Numbered from the stretch's first letter, positions 34,372 to 44,326 are shown. The stretch is 64,000 bases of DNA from Desulfobacteraceae bacterium (GCA_016743945.1 JADGFI010000004.1:1-64000), one strand, 5' to 3'. The notes: a model not told the origin generated them from the sequence alone. Translations and numbers: made by a program.

Positions 34372-35619
34372 TCAGGCGTTGGGTTTTTTGCCGGGAAGAA
34401 CAAGGTTCAGCAGAACGCCCAGAATACCAGCAAGACCAATGCCCTGAAGGGTGAATTCACCGGCCGAAAAACTCATACCACCGATACCGAACACCAGAAT
34501 CAGGGCAACAATGGAAAGGTTCCTGGATTCCATGAGGTCTTCACCTGATTTCACCAATGTATTCAGCCCGATCACCATGATGGCGCCGAACAAAAGCAGC
34601 ATGATGCCCCCCATAACAGGCCCGGGGATGGTCTGGAGGAATGCCCCGAACTTGCCCACGAATGCAAGGGCGATGGCTGTGATGGCCGCCCAGGTCATGA
34701 TTCCCGGATTGAAAACCTTGGTCAGGGCAACGGCACCGGTTACCTCGGAATAGGTGGTATTGGGCGGGCCGCCCAGCATGGATGCCATGGTTGTGGCGAT
34801 GCCGTCTCCCATCATGGTCCTGTGGATTCCCGGTTCCTTGAGATAATCCTTTCCGGTGATGGAACCGATTGCCAGAATGTCACCGAAATGCTCGATGGCA
34901 GGTGCGATGGCAATGGGAACGATGTAGATTACCGCCTGGAGATTCCATTCGGGAAAGGTGAAGCTGGGGAGGGCAAACCAGGAGGCATTTGCGATGGTGG
35001 TAAAATCCACGATACCGAAAATCAGAGCGGTGATATATCCTGCAATAATGCCGCAGAGAATGGGAATCAATTTAAAGATTCCCTTGCCCATAAGAGAAAC
35101 AAGAACCGTGGTGGCAAGAGCAACCAGAGATACGGTGAGTGCGGTGCCTTCGGGAAAAAGAACCACGGAGCCATCCCCGGCTTTTCCCATGGCCATATTA
35201 ACGGCAACCGGGGCAAGAATAAGACCGATGACCATGATCACGGGACCGGTCACTACCGGGGGGAGGATATTGCTCACCACCGCACTTCCCCGCCACCGGA
35301 TCAGAAGGCTCAGCAGGATGTAGACCACACCAGCAGCAGCAAGGCCGCACATGGTACCGGGAATTCCCCAGGTTTTGACCCCATAGAAAATCGGTGGAAG
35401 AAACGCGAAGGAAGAAGCCAGAAATATCGGAACTTTTCCCTTGGTTATGATCTGAAATAACAATGTGCCTAGTCCGGCGGTAAAAAGGGCCACATTGGGA
35501 TCAAGTCCGGTGAGAAGGGGGACCAGAACCAGTGCGCCGAAGGCCACAAACAGCATCTGGGCTCCCAGCAGTGCATCCTTGGGCCTGAAACTGTAAGTTG
35601 TTGAAGAAGGGGTGTCCAT
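34372..35619 (-). CDS. Uracil/xanthine permease (NCS2 family)
   Basis: 415 residues, ~12-14 membrane helices. AIEHFGDILAIGSITGKDY and GPVMGGIMLLLFG fit the UraA-like NCS2 signature segments. It imports uracil or a related base by proton symport. AGGAG lies upstream of ATG 35619. I saw no purine or preQ1 riboswitch in the ~130 bases upstream. No pyrimidine genes are adjacent. Confidence 0.9.
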   Translation of the reverse strand: MDTPSSTTYSFRPKDALLGAQMLFVAFGALVLVPLLTGLDPNVALFTAGLGTLLFQIITKGKVPIFLASSFAFLPPIFYGVKTWGIPGTMCGLAAAGVVYILLSLLIRWRGSAVVSNILPPVVTGPVIMVIGLILAPVAVNMAMGKAGDGSVVLFPEGTALTVSLVALATTVLVSLMGKGIFKLIPILCGIIAGYITALIFGIVDFTTIANASWFALPSFTFPEWNLQAVIYIVPIAIAPAIEHFGDILAIGSITGKDYLKEPGIHRTMMGDGIATTMASMLGGPPNTTYSEVTGAVALTKVFNPGIMTWAAITAIALAFVGKFGAFLQTIPGPVMGGIMLLLFGAIMVIGLNTLVKSGEDLMESRNLSIVALILVFGIGGMSFSAGEFTLQGIGLAGILGVLLNLVLPGKKPNA

Positions 35620-35924
35620 TTTAATATACTCCTATGTTGAAATTAGTCTCATCTCCTGCCTTTATTGTAGTTAAAACGGCATAACATATCACACAATTCG
35701 CGTCAGCGTATACCCTTTATTCTGATTTTTGAGTAGAAAAAGCACACATTTTTGGTAAGACTTGAAGACCCCAGTGACCGGATTATAATTCATTTTTTGT
35801 TGTGGCTGAGAGCAAACACCCATGCTCCGGCCATGCCGGTTATTGAAAATTTCTATGGAGTGTTAAAAATCCATCAAGATTACCATTTTGACAATCGCCT
35901 TATCAGACGCTATTTTAAGCGGCC
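35620..35924. other. Divergent intergenic region
   Basis: Carries the promoters of the uracil permease and PP2C genes. A 60-codon open frame (35752-35934, GTG/TTG-type start) overlaps the PP2C start but has no recognisable features. Confidence 0.35.
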
Positions 35925-36743
35925 ATGGGAATAAAAATAAATTATAAGATAAAAACAGAGCATATCCTTGAAAAGGGATCTGGACAGCTTAACGAAGACA
36001 GCCTGGTAATCGGAGACACTCTTTTCGGTGTTTTTGACGGTGCCACAAGCCTTGACACCCATTCGTTTGAGGGGGGGCAAACCGGTGGAATGATTGCCTC
36101 CCATACTGCCAGCCATGAATTCTCGAAAAATCATTTTCCGCTGGATCAATTGGGTATCCGGGCAAATCAAGCCATCCGGACAAAAATGATCGATCAGAAT
36201 CTTGATATGAGAGACCGCCATCGTTTATGGAGCACCAGTGCTGCGGTCATCAGAATTGAAAAAGCAGGGCTTGAATGGTTTCAAACCGGAGATGCCCACA
36301 TTATTTTGTTTTATAATGATGGATCATTCAGAGCGTTGGCAGATAGGAAGGATCATGACTATGAAACCCTGACAATGCTCAAAGCGGAAAAATTCAAATT
36401 TAATGCTGCAATTAAAGACCAGATTAAAAAAGTCAGGTTCCAAATGAACCGGTCCTACGGTGTTCTCAACGGAGAACCAGAGGCGCTTGATTTTACACAA
36501 AACGGATTTGAATCCCTTGAGGACGTCACTTGCATCTTATTGTTCACTGACGGGCTGCAACTGCCTTCAACAACGCCTGCACAAAAAAAATCATTTGGCC
36601 GTCTTGCGGAAAAATTCCAAAAGGATGGGTTGATCGGGGTAAAGGAAAGCATCCGAAAAATTGAATCACAGGATCCTGATATCAGGCGATACCCCAGGTT
36701 CAAATGTCATGATGATATTGCGGCCATTGCAATCCATCTTTAA
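35925..36743 (+). CDS. PP2C-type Ser/Thr protein phosphatase
   Basis: 272 residues. NEDSL, LFGVFDGATS, TSAAVIRI, LLFTDGLQLP and HDDIAAIAI line up with PP2C metal-binding motifs (Asp of NED, DG, DG, DD). There is no membrane segment. It would dephosphorylate Ser/Thr proteins; partner kinase not in window, although an HprK-like kinase is at 7.4 kb. Confidence 0.85.
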   Translation: MGIKINYKIKTEHILEKGSGQLNEDSLVIGDTLFGVFDGATSLDTHSFEGGQTGGMIASHTASHEFSKNHFPLDQLGIRANQAIRTKMIDQNLDMRDRHRLWSTSAAVIRIEKAGLEWFQTGDAHIILFYNDGSFRALADRKDHDYETLTMLKAEKFKFNAAIKDQIKKVRFQMNRSYGVLNGEPEALDFTQNGFESLEDVTCILLFTDGLQLPSTTPAQKKSFGRLAEKFQKDGLIGVKESIRKIESQDPDIRRYPRFKCHDDIAAIAIHL

Positions 36744-36781
36744 ACCGGACAGGAGGGGGTCTTTTTCCGGGTTAAATTGAT

Positions 36782-38014
36782 TTATGGCATCGTTTTTTTT
36801 AACAACTCCCCATAGACACCCGCAATTTTTAAAAAGATTTTTTCCCATCTAAAAAAAGATGAATTCAATCGAACATAGGTCATATCCGGCTGGGGATGCG
36901 TCTCAACTTGCGATATCAATTCCGCGATTGTAATTGAAAGCCTTTTTTCCATGGAGGTTTCATCTCGCTTAAATGGTTTGTCAATGGTTTCAAGTTGTGG
37001 CAGTTTAATCAGCCTGACCATTCCCGGACTATCTGTTTTAAAGATTTCATGGACGCCTGGAAGGGCGGTTGTGATAATTCGACAGCCGCATGCCAGGGCC
37101 TCCATGAGTACCAGGGGCAGCCCCTCAAAAAAAGATGGCAAAATAAAAATATGAGCCTTTCTCATTAAATTACTTAATTTGTCGTGATTCAAGGGTCCAT
37201 GGTAGAGGGCCTTTGAGCCCAGGCGATCTGCCAGAGACAGGCAAAGCTGTTTTTGTTCATCATTGGCATTACCTGCCAGGTGCAGCCTGAAAGGCAGTTC
37301 GTGAATGAGATACAGGCTTTTTAACAGCCAGGGCACACCCTTCGGCGCACTGATTTTACCTGCATAGAGCAGTTCCACGGTACCGTCAAAAGGCTTGGGT
37401 TCACTATAAAAATGCGCTTTATTATACCCCCCGCTGATAATCGATATTTTTTGGGGATCAATGGACAGGTTGCTGACGATCAATTGTTTTTGCTCACAGC
37501 TTAAGGCAATGACCTTGTCAATGCGTTGAAGGTCGGGAAGAATCTCTTTGCTGATATTTGGGCAAGTGTGATGCTGGCGCAGACAGGTCCCGTGACAGGT
37601 TGTCACCATGGGGATATTTTTTGCCATCTGTCTTGCAACCGCTGAAACAATCCACAGGTGATGGGTGTGAATCAAATCAGGTTTGAATCGATCGAGGGCC
37701 TGGGTTATTTTTTTTTCAAATGCCCGTCTGTATACGGACAGCGTATCCTCATCAAGCAGTGAGAACAAGCTGCTTTGATATGGCATGATATCGCTCATTC
37801 CCGGAATGGAAAAATCAAGATCCATGCCGTCAAACCGGACAAACAGGCAACGATTCCGCGGGATTACCGAGGGTGAGATGTTAAAATCCGCCTGGGCCCC
37901 TGCCAATAAAAAATTATCATGACCGTTCTTGGTACTTTGCAGGATAATCTCCTGGATATACTTTCCACTACCGGTAAAATCCGGTGACTGGCTGATAATG
38001 TGAAGGATTTTCAT
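36782..38014 (-). CDS. Glycosyltransferase family 4
   Basis: 410 residues from ATG 38014. An N-terminal GT-B domain (MKILHIISQSPDFTGSGKYI) precedes the sugar-nucleotide domain with LYAGKISAPKGVPWLLKSL and the conserved PSFFEGLPLVLMEALACG, whose Glu residues bind the donor. It adds one sugar to a glycan; acceptor unknown. It stands alone, convergent with the PP2C gene. Confidence 0.9.
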   Translation of the reverse strand: MKILHIISQSPDFTGSGKYIQEIILQSTKNGHDNFLLAGAQADFNISPSVIPRNRCLFVRFDGMDLDFSIPGMSDIMPYQSSLFSLLDEDTLSVYRRAFEKKITQALDRFKPDLIHTHHLWIVSAVARQMAKNIPMVTTCHGTCLRQHHTCPNISKEILPDLQRIDKVIALSCEQKQLIVSNLSIDPQKISIISGGYNKAHFYSEPKPFDGTVELLYAGKISAPKGVPWLLKSLYLIHELPFRLHLAGNANDEQKQLCLSLADRLGSKALYHGPLNHDKLSNLMRKAHIFILPSFFEGLPLVLMEALACGCRIITTALPGVHEIFKTDSPGMVRLIKLPQLETIDKPFKRDETSMEKRLSITIAELISQVETHPQPDMTYVRLNSSFFRWEKIFLKIAGVYGELLKKTMP

Positions 38015-38140
38015 GGTCAAAGAATATCACAGACACTATTAAAATTAAATGCGTTTAAAGCCTTCATCCAGACAGGAGAGCCTTCGCGTTTGGGGGCTGG
38101 ATCAATTGGGTTCATAGATTCCTTGAAATTTTTAAACTGT

Positions 38141-38461
38141 TCAGAGATCCGACAGGGTATAGACCTTTATGATATGGTAGGCTGGCTCTTCATATGGATG
38201 AACCTCAAGAAGTTTATTTACAATTTTTACAATTGCGTTATTTTCACAAATAAGTTCAACTTTAGATTCATTAACCTGTGTGATGAGATTTTGTTTTCCC
38301 AGGTAAGGAGAACTGCCTTCCAAGGGGCGAAATTGTCCTGTGCCGGATGTTTGCCATGCGCATGAATCATAACAGCCAAGTTTTCCTGCACCTATATCGA
38401 ACAATGCACTTTTGATCACTTCGACATCTGATTCAGGCGCATAGAAACAAAGTATATACAT
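38141..38461 (-). CDS. NIF3-like (YqfO insert-type) domain protein
   Basis: 106 residues from ATG 38461 (GGAG upstream). GAGKLGCYDSCAWQTSGTGQFRPLEG and HPYEEPAYHI match the PII-like inserted domain found in NIF3/YqfO proteins, here as a free-standing protein without the NIF3 metal-binding halves. It follows an MBL-fold gene with only 16 bases between. Function unknown. Confidence 0.82.
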   Translation of the reverse strand: MYILCFYAPESDVEVIKSALFDIGAGKLGCYDSCAWQTSGTGQFRPLEGSSPYLGKQNLITQVNESKVELICENNAIVKIVNKLLEVHPYEEPAYHIIKVYTLSDL

Positions 38462-38477
38462 AAAATCGAGGTCTCCT

Positions 38478-39296
38478 TTAATATTCCAGAACAGAGCCGC
38501 AACCGATTTCTTCAACCCGGCATTTCTGGGACAACATATATTTATATTTTGCTTTTGTACAATGGCAAGGATGTAAAACCCCGGGGTTAAGATCAGATAA
38601 AAAAGTTAATGTCCCGTCCATCTTTTCTTTTGAAGGGTCCAGCAGGTGAAAACCTCCCACCACATCACAAATCTTGTTTTGATCACAGACCGATATGGCC
38701 GTATTTATAATATTACAAATTCCGGAATGGGAACAGCCGGTAATGATGACCAAACCGTCATTGGTTTTATAGGCCAGGGCAGAATCGTCAATTAAATAAT
38801 CCGGTTCAAGGGTTGAACCTTTTGCAAATCTGCCTTTGGGAATAAAATTTTCAAAGGGAAGATTCCGTTTTATCTCACCTAAAAAGACCAGATGATCCGT
38901 GAGCCAGAAGGGACGGATTGTTCGATTGATATTAAAATAATGATCAAGAACTTTTTCAGAAATCATATTTCCGACAATTTGATCCTGATTATATTTTATG
39001 GCCAAGGCGGAAGGGTGAAGGGTCAGCAGGGGCTTTTTTTTCGGAGGATGGTTTTTGTAGAAATTGATCAAATGAAATAATCCTCCCATATGATCGTCAT
39101 GGCCATGGGATATGACAATATGGTCAAGAGCGTCCAAGGGCAGGTTCAATTGGCAGGCATTCTGTAAAAAGAGTTGGGTAAGGCCTGAATCAAATAAAAT
39201 AGTTTCCCCTTTGGTTTCAATAAGAAAAGAAAGCCCGGGTTCACCGGACAAATTATTTCCGATCATGACAGTGTTGTCTACGAGAACGGTGAGTTT
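38478..39296 (-). CDS. MBL-fold metallohydrolase
   Basis: 272 residues from TTG 39296, chosen for GGAAGGA upstream; longer starts lack a ribosome site. SHGHDDHMGG is the metal-binding motif, and later His residues (TGCSHSG, HPCHC) supply further ligands. It resembles the group annotated as 7,8-dihydropterin-6-methyl-4-(beta-D-ribofuranosyl)aminobenzene 5'-phosphate synthase-like. No pterin genes adjoin. It forms a pair with the NIF3-like gene. Confidence 0.85.
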   Translation of the reverse strand, partial: KLTVLVDNTVMIGNNLSGEPGLSFLIETKGETILFDSGLTQLFLQNACQLNLPLDALDHIVISHGHDDHMGGLFHLINFYKNHPPKKKPLLTLHPSALAIKYNQDQIVGNMISEKVLDHYFNINRTIRPFWLTDHLVFLGEIKRNLPFENFIPKGRFAKGSTLEPDYLIDDSALAYKTNDGLVIITGCSHSGICNIINTAISVCDQNKICDVVGGFHLLDPSKEKMDGTLTFLSDLNPGVLHPCHCTKAKYKYMLSQKCRVEEIGCGSVLEY

Positions 39297-39495
39297 CAAA
39301 ATAATTCCTTCCAAATTGTATAAATTCAAAATGATATAGTAAATTAAAATCAAACGGGTTTAAAGGGGAAAAATCAGGTATCGTAATTATCAATACCCTG
39401 GGTCAAAACATATCAGATATTCAAATTAGACAACACGGAAGGGAATCATATATACAAGGATCAATTAAATTTTTAGTTTGGTCTAAACCCTATAA

Positions 39496-41325
39496 ATGGA
39501 TATGGATATGAAAAATAGAAGACAGAAAATTTTTATATTTTTTTCACTTATGACCCTGTCGATTGTATTTTTAGTTGATTGCCAGGCAACTCAAAACAAA
39601 GAGACCTCAAATCAGGAACAAACAACACCGCTATCGACAATTCGAAAAATTAAAAATCCCGAGACCTTTATTGAAGCCACGCGCAACAGCATAGAGACCT
39701 TGGATCTGCATTTTATGTCCAGCACAGCTACCACCTGCATTGCCTACAATGTTTATGATGCGTTGCTTTCCAACAGCGCCAAAAATGAGATAGCGCCCTC
39801 CCTGGCAACAAAAATCCCAACGATTGACAATCAATTGATTTCAATTGGCAAGGAGGGGAAAACGATCATAACTTTCCCCATAAGAAAAGGGGTCCGGTTT
39901 CATAATGCTGCGGTGCTCATGCCCGAGGATGTGAAGTATACCTTTACAAGGGGAATTGTTGTTGGATCATTGTCCAATCTGTGCCAGGCGTTGACCGGAG
40001 AAGGATCATTCAAGCATTTGATCGATAAATTAGGCGTAATGGAAGCTTATAAAATTCTGGATTCAGCCATTGTCGTAAACGACCAAGCGGTTATCTTCAG
40101 GTTGAATGCGCCCTTTTCTCCGTTTTTAGATATTGTTGCCGATAACGGAAGCCAATATGGAATTTTGAATAAAAAATGGTGTATTGCCCAAGGCGCATGG
40201 CCCGGAACCGCAGAAACTATTAAGGAATTTGTCTCTATTACGGACGAAAAGAATACCCTTCATGACAAAATGATGGGTACAGGACCCTTTAAATTGGAAT
40301 CCTGGCAACAGGGAGAAAGGCTTACCCTTCAACGATTTGATGGGTATTGGCAGGGGCCTGCAAAGATAGCCCGTGTGATCAGACAAATTGTTTTTGACAA
40401 TACGGTTTCTATTCAGCAGTTGCAGAGGGGAGACATTGATTTTGTCTGCCTGACCTTACCGGAGTTACAGCAGGTGGATGGATATGAAGGAATTAAAGCG
40501 GTAAAAGATATTCCTTCTTCACAACTTATAAAAATGAATTTTAATTTTGACATGCAGGGGGACCGGTATTTGGGAAGTAAAATCCTTGGAGACAAGGGGA
40601 CACCCCCGGATTTTTTTGGAGATATCGATGTGAGGAAAGGGTTCTGCTATGCCTTTGGGTATGAAACCTTTATCAAGGATGTTCTGCTGGGTGGAGGTCA
40701 AAAGCCTTATGGTCCGGTGCTGATCGGATATCCCACGGCAAATCTGGACAATCCGCAATATACCTTGGATTTGGCAAAAGCCGCCAATCACCTTAGAAAA
40801 GCCTTTGGCGGAAAAGTGTGGGAAAAAGGATTCAAACTTGTCATTCCCTATTCAGCGGGTTCCACCCATCGCCAGCGTGCCCTTGAAATTTTACAGGCCA
40901 ATTTAAAAAAGGTAAACCCGAAATTTCAATTGGAACTGACCTCATTGCCATGGGCAGCCTATGTGGGCGCAATCGGTGACAAGGTTATGCCGATTTCCAT
41001 ATTTGGCATTCTGCCACAATATCGTCACCCCTATTGCTCCCTGTCCTATCATATGCATTCGGCAGATTTTTATGCGGATAAGCAAGGGTATTCAAATCTG
41101 GCAAAGAAAAAATATGATCCCCTGGTTGAACGCTTGGCCCGAACCTTTGACAAGGAAAAGCTAACGGCCCTGTCCCATAAGTTGCAGCGGCTTTCCTATG
41201 AAGATGCCCTTTCCATATTTCACTATCAGGTGATTGGCCAGGTGGCCATGAGAGATTGGATTCAAGGCTATTCCATCAAACCCTTTCCCTTTCTTGTCGA
41301 TTATTATCAGATTTATAAGAAATAA
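39496..41325 (+). CDS. Peptide ABC transporter substrate-binding lipoprotein (SBP family 5)
   Basis: 609 residues; ATGs at 39496, 39502 and 39508 all fit. The signal peptide ends in a lipobox-like LVDC, so the protein is anchored as a lipoprotein. The SBP_bac_5 pattern is clear: VRFHNAAVLMPEDVKYTFTRG, GTGPFKLESWQQGERLTL, and an ADFY...YSNL tail region (partial). It heads a peptide-importer operon and is followed by a strong hairpin. Confidence 0.88.
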   Translation: MDMDMKNRRQKIFIFFSLMTLSIVFLVDCQATQNKETSNQEQTTPLSTIRKIKNPETFIEATRNSIETLDLHFMSSTATTCIAYNVYDALLSNSAKNEIAPSLATKIPTIDNQLISIGKEGKTIITFPIRKGVRFHNAAVLMPEDVKYTFTRGIVVGSLSNLCQALTGEGSFKHLIDKLGVMEAYKILDSAIVVNDQAVIFRLNAPFSPFLDIVADNGSQYGILNKKWCIAQGAWPGTAETIKEFVSITDEKNTLHDKMMGTGPFKLESWQQGERLTLQRFDGYWQGPAKIARVIRQIVFDNTVSIQQLQRGDIDFVCLTLPELQQVDGYEGIKAVKDIPSSQLIKMNFNFDMQGDRYLGSKILGDKGTPPDFFGDIDVRKGFCYAFGYETFIKDVLLGGGQKPYGPVLIGYPTANLDNPQYTLDLAKAANHLRKAFGGKVWEKGFKLVIPYSAGSTHRQRALEILQANLKKVNPKFQLELTSLPWAAYVGAIGDKVMPISIFGILPQYRHPYCSLSYHMHSADFYADKQGYSNLAKKKYDPLVERLARTFDKEKLTALSHKLQRLSYEDALSIFHYQVIGQVAMRDWIQGYSIKPFPFLVDYYQIYKK

Positions 41326-41342
41326 GGAGGGCATGATTTTTT

Positions 41343-41379
41343 ATCATCTTGGCGGGGGTGCAACCCCCGTCAAGATGAT
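41343..41379 (+). promoter_or_regulatory. Strong intercistronic hairpin after the binding-protein gene
   Basis: ATCATCTTG, GG and CGGGGGT pair with ACCCCCG, T and CAAGATGAT around a 3-base loop; one G-T wobble. No T-run follows. It sits between binding-protein and permease genes, as at 31151-31180. Confidence 0.75.
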
Positions 41380-41406
41380 GAGGATTCGTGAAATGGAGGA
41401 ATTGCC

Positions 41407-42438
41407 ATCAAGAAATATATTTTAAGGCGAATCCTTTTTATCCCGGTGGTTCTATTTGTCCTGTCCCTGGTCATCTTTTCCCTGGTCCTTTTTTTAAGCC
41501 CGTCGGAAAGGGTGGCGGTTTTTGTGAGCAGCCCCGATGCCCTGCAAAATATCTCCATGGAGGACCTGATCGAAAGATATGGTTTGGATAAACCCTTTTA
41601 CATTCAATATGCCAATTGGATGAGCGGGATCTTAAGGGGGGAGCTGGGGTGGTCAAATTCTGCCAGGATGCCAATTTCCAAAGCCTTGTCCCTACGTATC
41701 CCCGCAACCGTGGAGCTGCTCCTGTTGGGTCAGATGATTGTTTTTTTTGGAGGCGTTTTTCTGGGCACCCTGTCGGCAAAACACCAGAATCGATTTCTCG
41801 ATTATTTAATCCGGGGCATCACCACCATTGGTGTCTCCATTCCTGAATTTATCATTTCCATCTTCCTGTTGATTCTTTTTTACGTTACCTATGACATGTT
41901 TCCTCCGGGCAGATTAAGTCTGTATTCGACAGATGTTGTCTATTCCAAGGGATTTGTGGCCTATACAGGGCTGCACCTGGTTGATTCGTTGCTGAACAAT
42001 AGAATTGATATTTTTCTTGATGCTCTAAAACACATTTTCCTGCCTTCCATTGCCTATTCCATGGGCGGCCTTGCAGCCATGGTTCGTTTAATGCGGTCCT
42101 CCATACTGGAGAACTTATCTCGAGGGTATGTGGATACAGCCCGGGTAAAGGGATTGAGCGAAAAAACGGTTATCAACCGGCATGTGCGTCGAAATGCCAT
42201 CTTGCCCTCCATTACCTTTATGGGTATGCAAATTCCCTCCCTGCTGGGAGGATCGGTCATCGTTGAAACCATTTTTAATTTTCCGGGAATGGGAACCTTT
42301 ATCGTTACTGCGGCACAGGGATTGGATTTTCCGGCCATCATTGCTGCAAGCCTTGTGATCAGTATCATGATCATCATCAGCAATCTGGCAGTGGACCTTT
42401 TGTATGGCGTGTTTAATCCGCTGATGAGAGCGGCGTGA
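41407..42438 (+). CDS. Peptide ABC transporter permease (DppB-like), probable non-standard start
   Basis: The conserved DppB N-terminus KKYILRRILFIPVVLFVLS begins upstream of the first usual start (GTG 41446). No ATG, GTG or TTG lies in frame between the stop at 41389 and 41446. GGAGGA (41395-41400) is correctly spaced for ATC at 41407; ATT at 41401 is another possibility. Starting at GTG 41446 would remove much of the first membrane helix. The rest, with six helices and EAA loop SRGYVDTARVKGLSEKTVI, is normal. Confidence 0.8.
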   Translation: MKKYILRRILFIPVVLFVLSLVIFSLVLFLSPSERVAVFVSSPDALQNISMEDLIERYGLDKPFYIQYANWMSGILRGELGWSNSARMPISKALSLRIPATVELLLLGQMIVFFGGVFLGTLSAKHQNRFLDYLIRGITTIGVSIPEFIISIFLLILFYVTYDMFPPGRLSLYSTDVVYSKGFVAYTGLHLVDSLLNNRIDIFLDALKHIFLPSIAYSMGGLAAMVRLMRSSILENLSRGYVDTARVKGLSEKTVINRHVRRNAILPSITFMGMQIPSLLGGSVIVETIFNFPGMGTFIVTAAQGLDFPAIIAASLVISIMIIISNLAVDLLYGVFNPLMRAA

Positions 42439-42467
42439 CAAGGGGTTAAAAAAAGGATAGAGAAAGG

Positions 42468-43340
42468 GTGAAAATAAGAGTAAAAATAATGATAAAGCAC
42501 CCCCTTGGGGTGCTGGGACTGTTGATTGTCTTTTTCTGGATCACCGTTGCCGTTCTTGCACCTGTTCTTGCGCCGCCACAGGATTTTAGCCATCCCTATA
42601 TGATTTTGCGGTATGGTTTTTCTTCCCTTCCCCTTTCTCCCAGCGAGGTCTGCCCATGGGGAACCACATCCGGCGGTTATGATATCTACTACGGCATTAT
42701 CTGGGGAAGCAGAACCGCATTCATCATCGGACTCACAACGGTTCTTTTCACATCTATAATGGGAATCTTGATTGGCGGCATATCTGGATTTCATGGTGGA
42801 ATCCTGGATGAAATCACCATGAGGATTGTGGATCTGTTCATGAGCATTCCGTTTCTGATTGCCGTCATTGTCATGACCACAGTCCTGGGCAAAGGGCTGG
42901 ATAAAATCATTTTTGCGCTTATCCTCTTTGGGTGGCACAAGTATGCCAGAATGATGAGAGGCGAGGTATTGAAGGTGAAAAAGCAGGCATTTATACTCGC
43001 AGCAAAGAGCATGGGCGCATCTCCCCTGCGGATCTTTTTCAAACATGTTTTTCCCAATTCCATCTATCCTGTCATAATCCTAATGTCCATCAATATCGGG
43101 AGAATGGTATTGGTGGCTGCTTCATTAAGCTTTGTGGGCGTTGGTGCTGAACCGGGATTTGCAGACTGGGGACAGATGTTGAACTTTTCACGCAACTGGA
43201 TTTCCGGAATCCCGGGACACCCCTTTCATTATTATTATACCTATCTCTATCCTTCCATTGCCATCTTTACCTTTGTCCTGGGGTGGACCCTCCTGGGAGA
43301 TGTGTTAAGGGATACCTATGACACCCAAAGGCCTGACTGA
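42468..43340 (+). CDS. Peptide ABC transporter permease (DppC-like)
   Basis: 290 residues, GTG start with AGAAAGG upstream. About six membrane helices. The EAA loop reads KKQAFILAAKSMGASPLRIFFKHV (partial), and SLSFVGVGAEPGFADWGQML is the usual late motif. Its stop overlaps the ATPase start by one base. Confidence 0.9.
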   Translation: MKIRVKIMIKHPLGVLGLLIVFFWITVAVLAPVLAPPQDFSHPYMILRYGFSSLPLSPSEVCPWGTTSGGYDIYYGIIWGSRTAFIIGLTTVLFTSIMGILIGGISGFHGGILDEITMRIVDLFMSIPFLIAVIVMTTVLGKGLDKIIFALILFGWHKYARMMRGEVLKVKKQAFILAAKSMGASPLRIFFKHVFPNSIYPVIILMSINIGRMVLVAASLSFVGVGAEPGFADWGQMLNFSRNWISGIPGHPFHYYYTYLYPSIAIFTFVLGWTLLGDVLRDTYDTQRPD

Positions 43341-44326
43341 TGCAAAGAAACCCCATGGAAAAATTACTGGAATTAAAAGATTTAACCGTGTCATTTAAAA
43401 ATAACGGTCAAAAAATCACAGTGGTTCGTCAGGTTTCTTTGGCTGTGGAAAAAGGTGAAATCCTCGGGCTTGTGGGTGAGTCCGGCTCGGGAAAAAGCGT
43501 AACCGCCAAGTCGATTCTGGGATTGTTAAATGCATCCGGCAAGACCCGGGTTAGTGGAAAAATTTTTTTAAACGGGAAAGATCTGCTTGGGGAAAAAAGT
43601 GGTCAAGGGGAAAAATTAAGATCCCGGAAACTGGCAATGATTTTTCAAGACCCTGTGGATTCGTTGAATCCGGTTTTTACCGTGGGATATCAAATCGCAG
43701 AGGTCTTCATGGCCAAGGAGAAAATGTCCAAAAAGCCAGCCTGGAAAAAAAGTATTGAGATGTTAAAAAGGGTGGAAATCCCATCGCCGGAATGGACTGC
43801 CAAACAATACCCCCATCAACTCAGCGGCGGAATGTGTCAACGGGTGATGATTGCCCTGGCCCTGGCCGGTACTCCTGAACTGCTCGTTGCCGATGAGCCG
43901 ACCACGGCCCTTGATGTGACGATTCAGGCTCAAATCATGCGGTTGTTATATGATTTTAATGAAAAAACAGGTGCAGCAATTTTATTTATTACCCATGATC
44001 TGGGACTGGTTGCCCAATTTTGTCATTCCATGGCCATTATGCTGCACGGTGAAATTATAGAAAAAGGAAGGGTGGAAGACATATTTATGAATCCTTTGCA
44101 TCCCTATACCAGAGGATTGCTCAATTCAATACCGGTTCCCGGCAAAAAAGAAAGATTACGCCCCATGGCTCAAGACCTGGGAATGGACCCCCGTTCTGGG
44201 GGATGCCGTTTTTTTAACAGGTGCTCCCGAAAAACAAATCAATGTGAATGGGAAACGCCCAATTTCCTTGAGCCCATCCCCCATCATTTTGTGCAATGTT
44301 TTAACATGGGACTGAGCCATGGATGA
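43340..44326 (+). CDS. Peptide ABC transporter ATPase (DppD-like)
   Basis: 328 residues. Walker A GESGSGKSV, signature LSGGMCQR, Walker B LLVADEPTTALDVT and the C-terminal oligopeptide-binding domain with Cys-rich CRFFNRCSRKTNQC, which often holds an FeS cluster. It overlaps the next ATPase by 8 bases. Confidence 0.9.
   Translation: MQRNPMEKLLELKDLTVSFKNNGQKITVVRQVSLAVEKGEILGLVGESGSGKSVTAKSILGLLNASGKTRVSGKIFLNGKDLLGEKSGQGEKLRSRKLAMIFQDPVDSLNPVFTVGYQIAEVFMAKEKMSKKPAWKKSIEMLKRVEIPSPEWTAKQYPHQLSGGMCQRVMIALALAGTPELLVADEPTTALDVTIQAQIMRLLYDFNEKTGAAILFITHDLGLVAQFCHSMAIMLHGEIIEKGRVEDIFMNPLHPYTRGLLNSIPVPGKKERLRPMAQDLGMDPRSGGCRFFNRCSRKTNQCEWETPNFLEPIPHHFVQCFNMGLSHG

Noticed and set aside
35620-35750. 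Purine-type riboswitch upstream of the uracil permease
   Set aside because: No three-way-junction pattern or conserved loop bases seen.
35752-35934. 60-codon ORF before the PP2C gene
   Set aside because: No ribosome site, no recognisable motif, and it overlaps the PP2C start.
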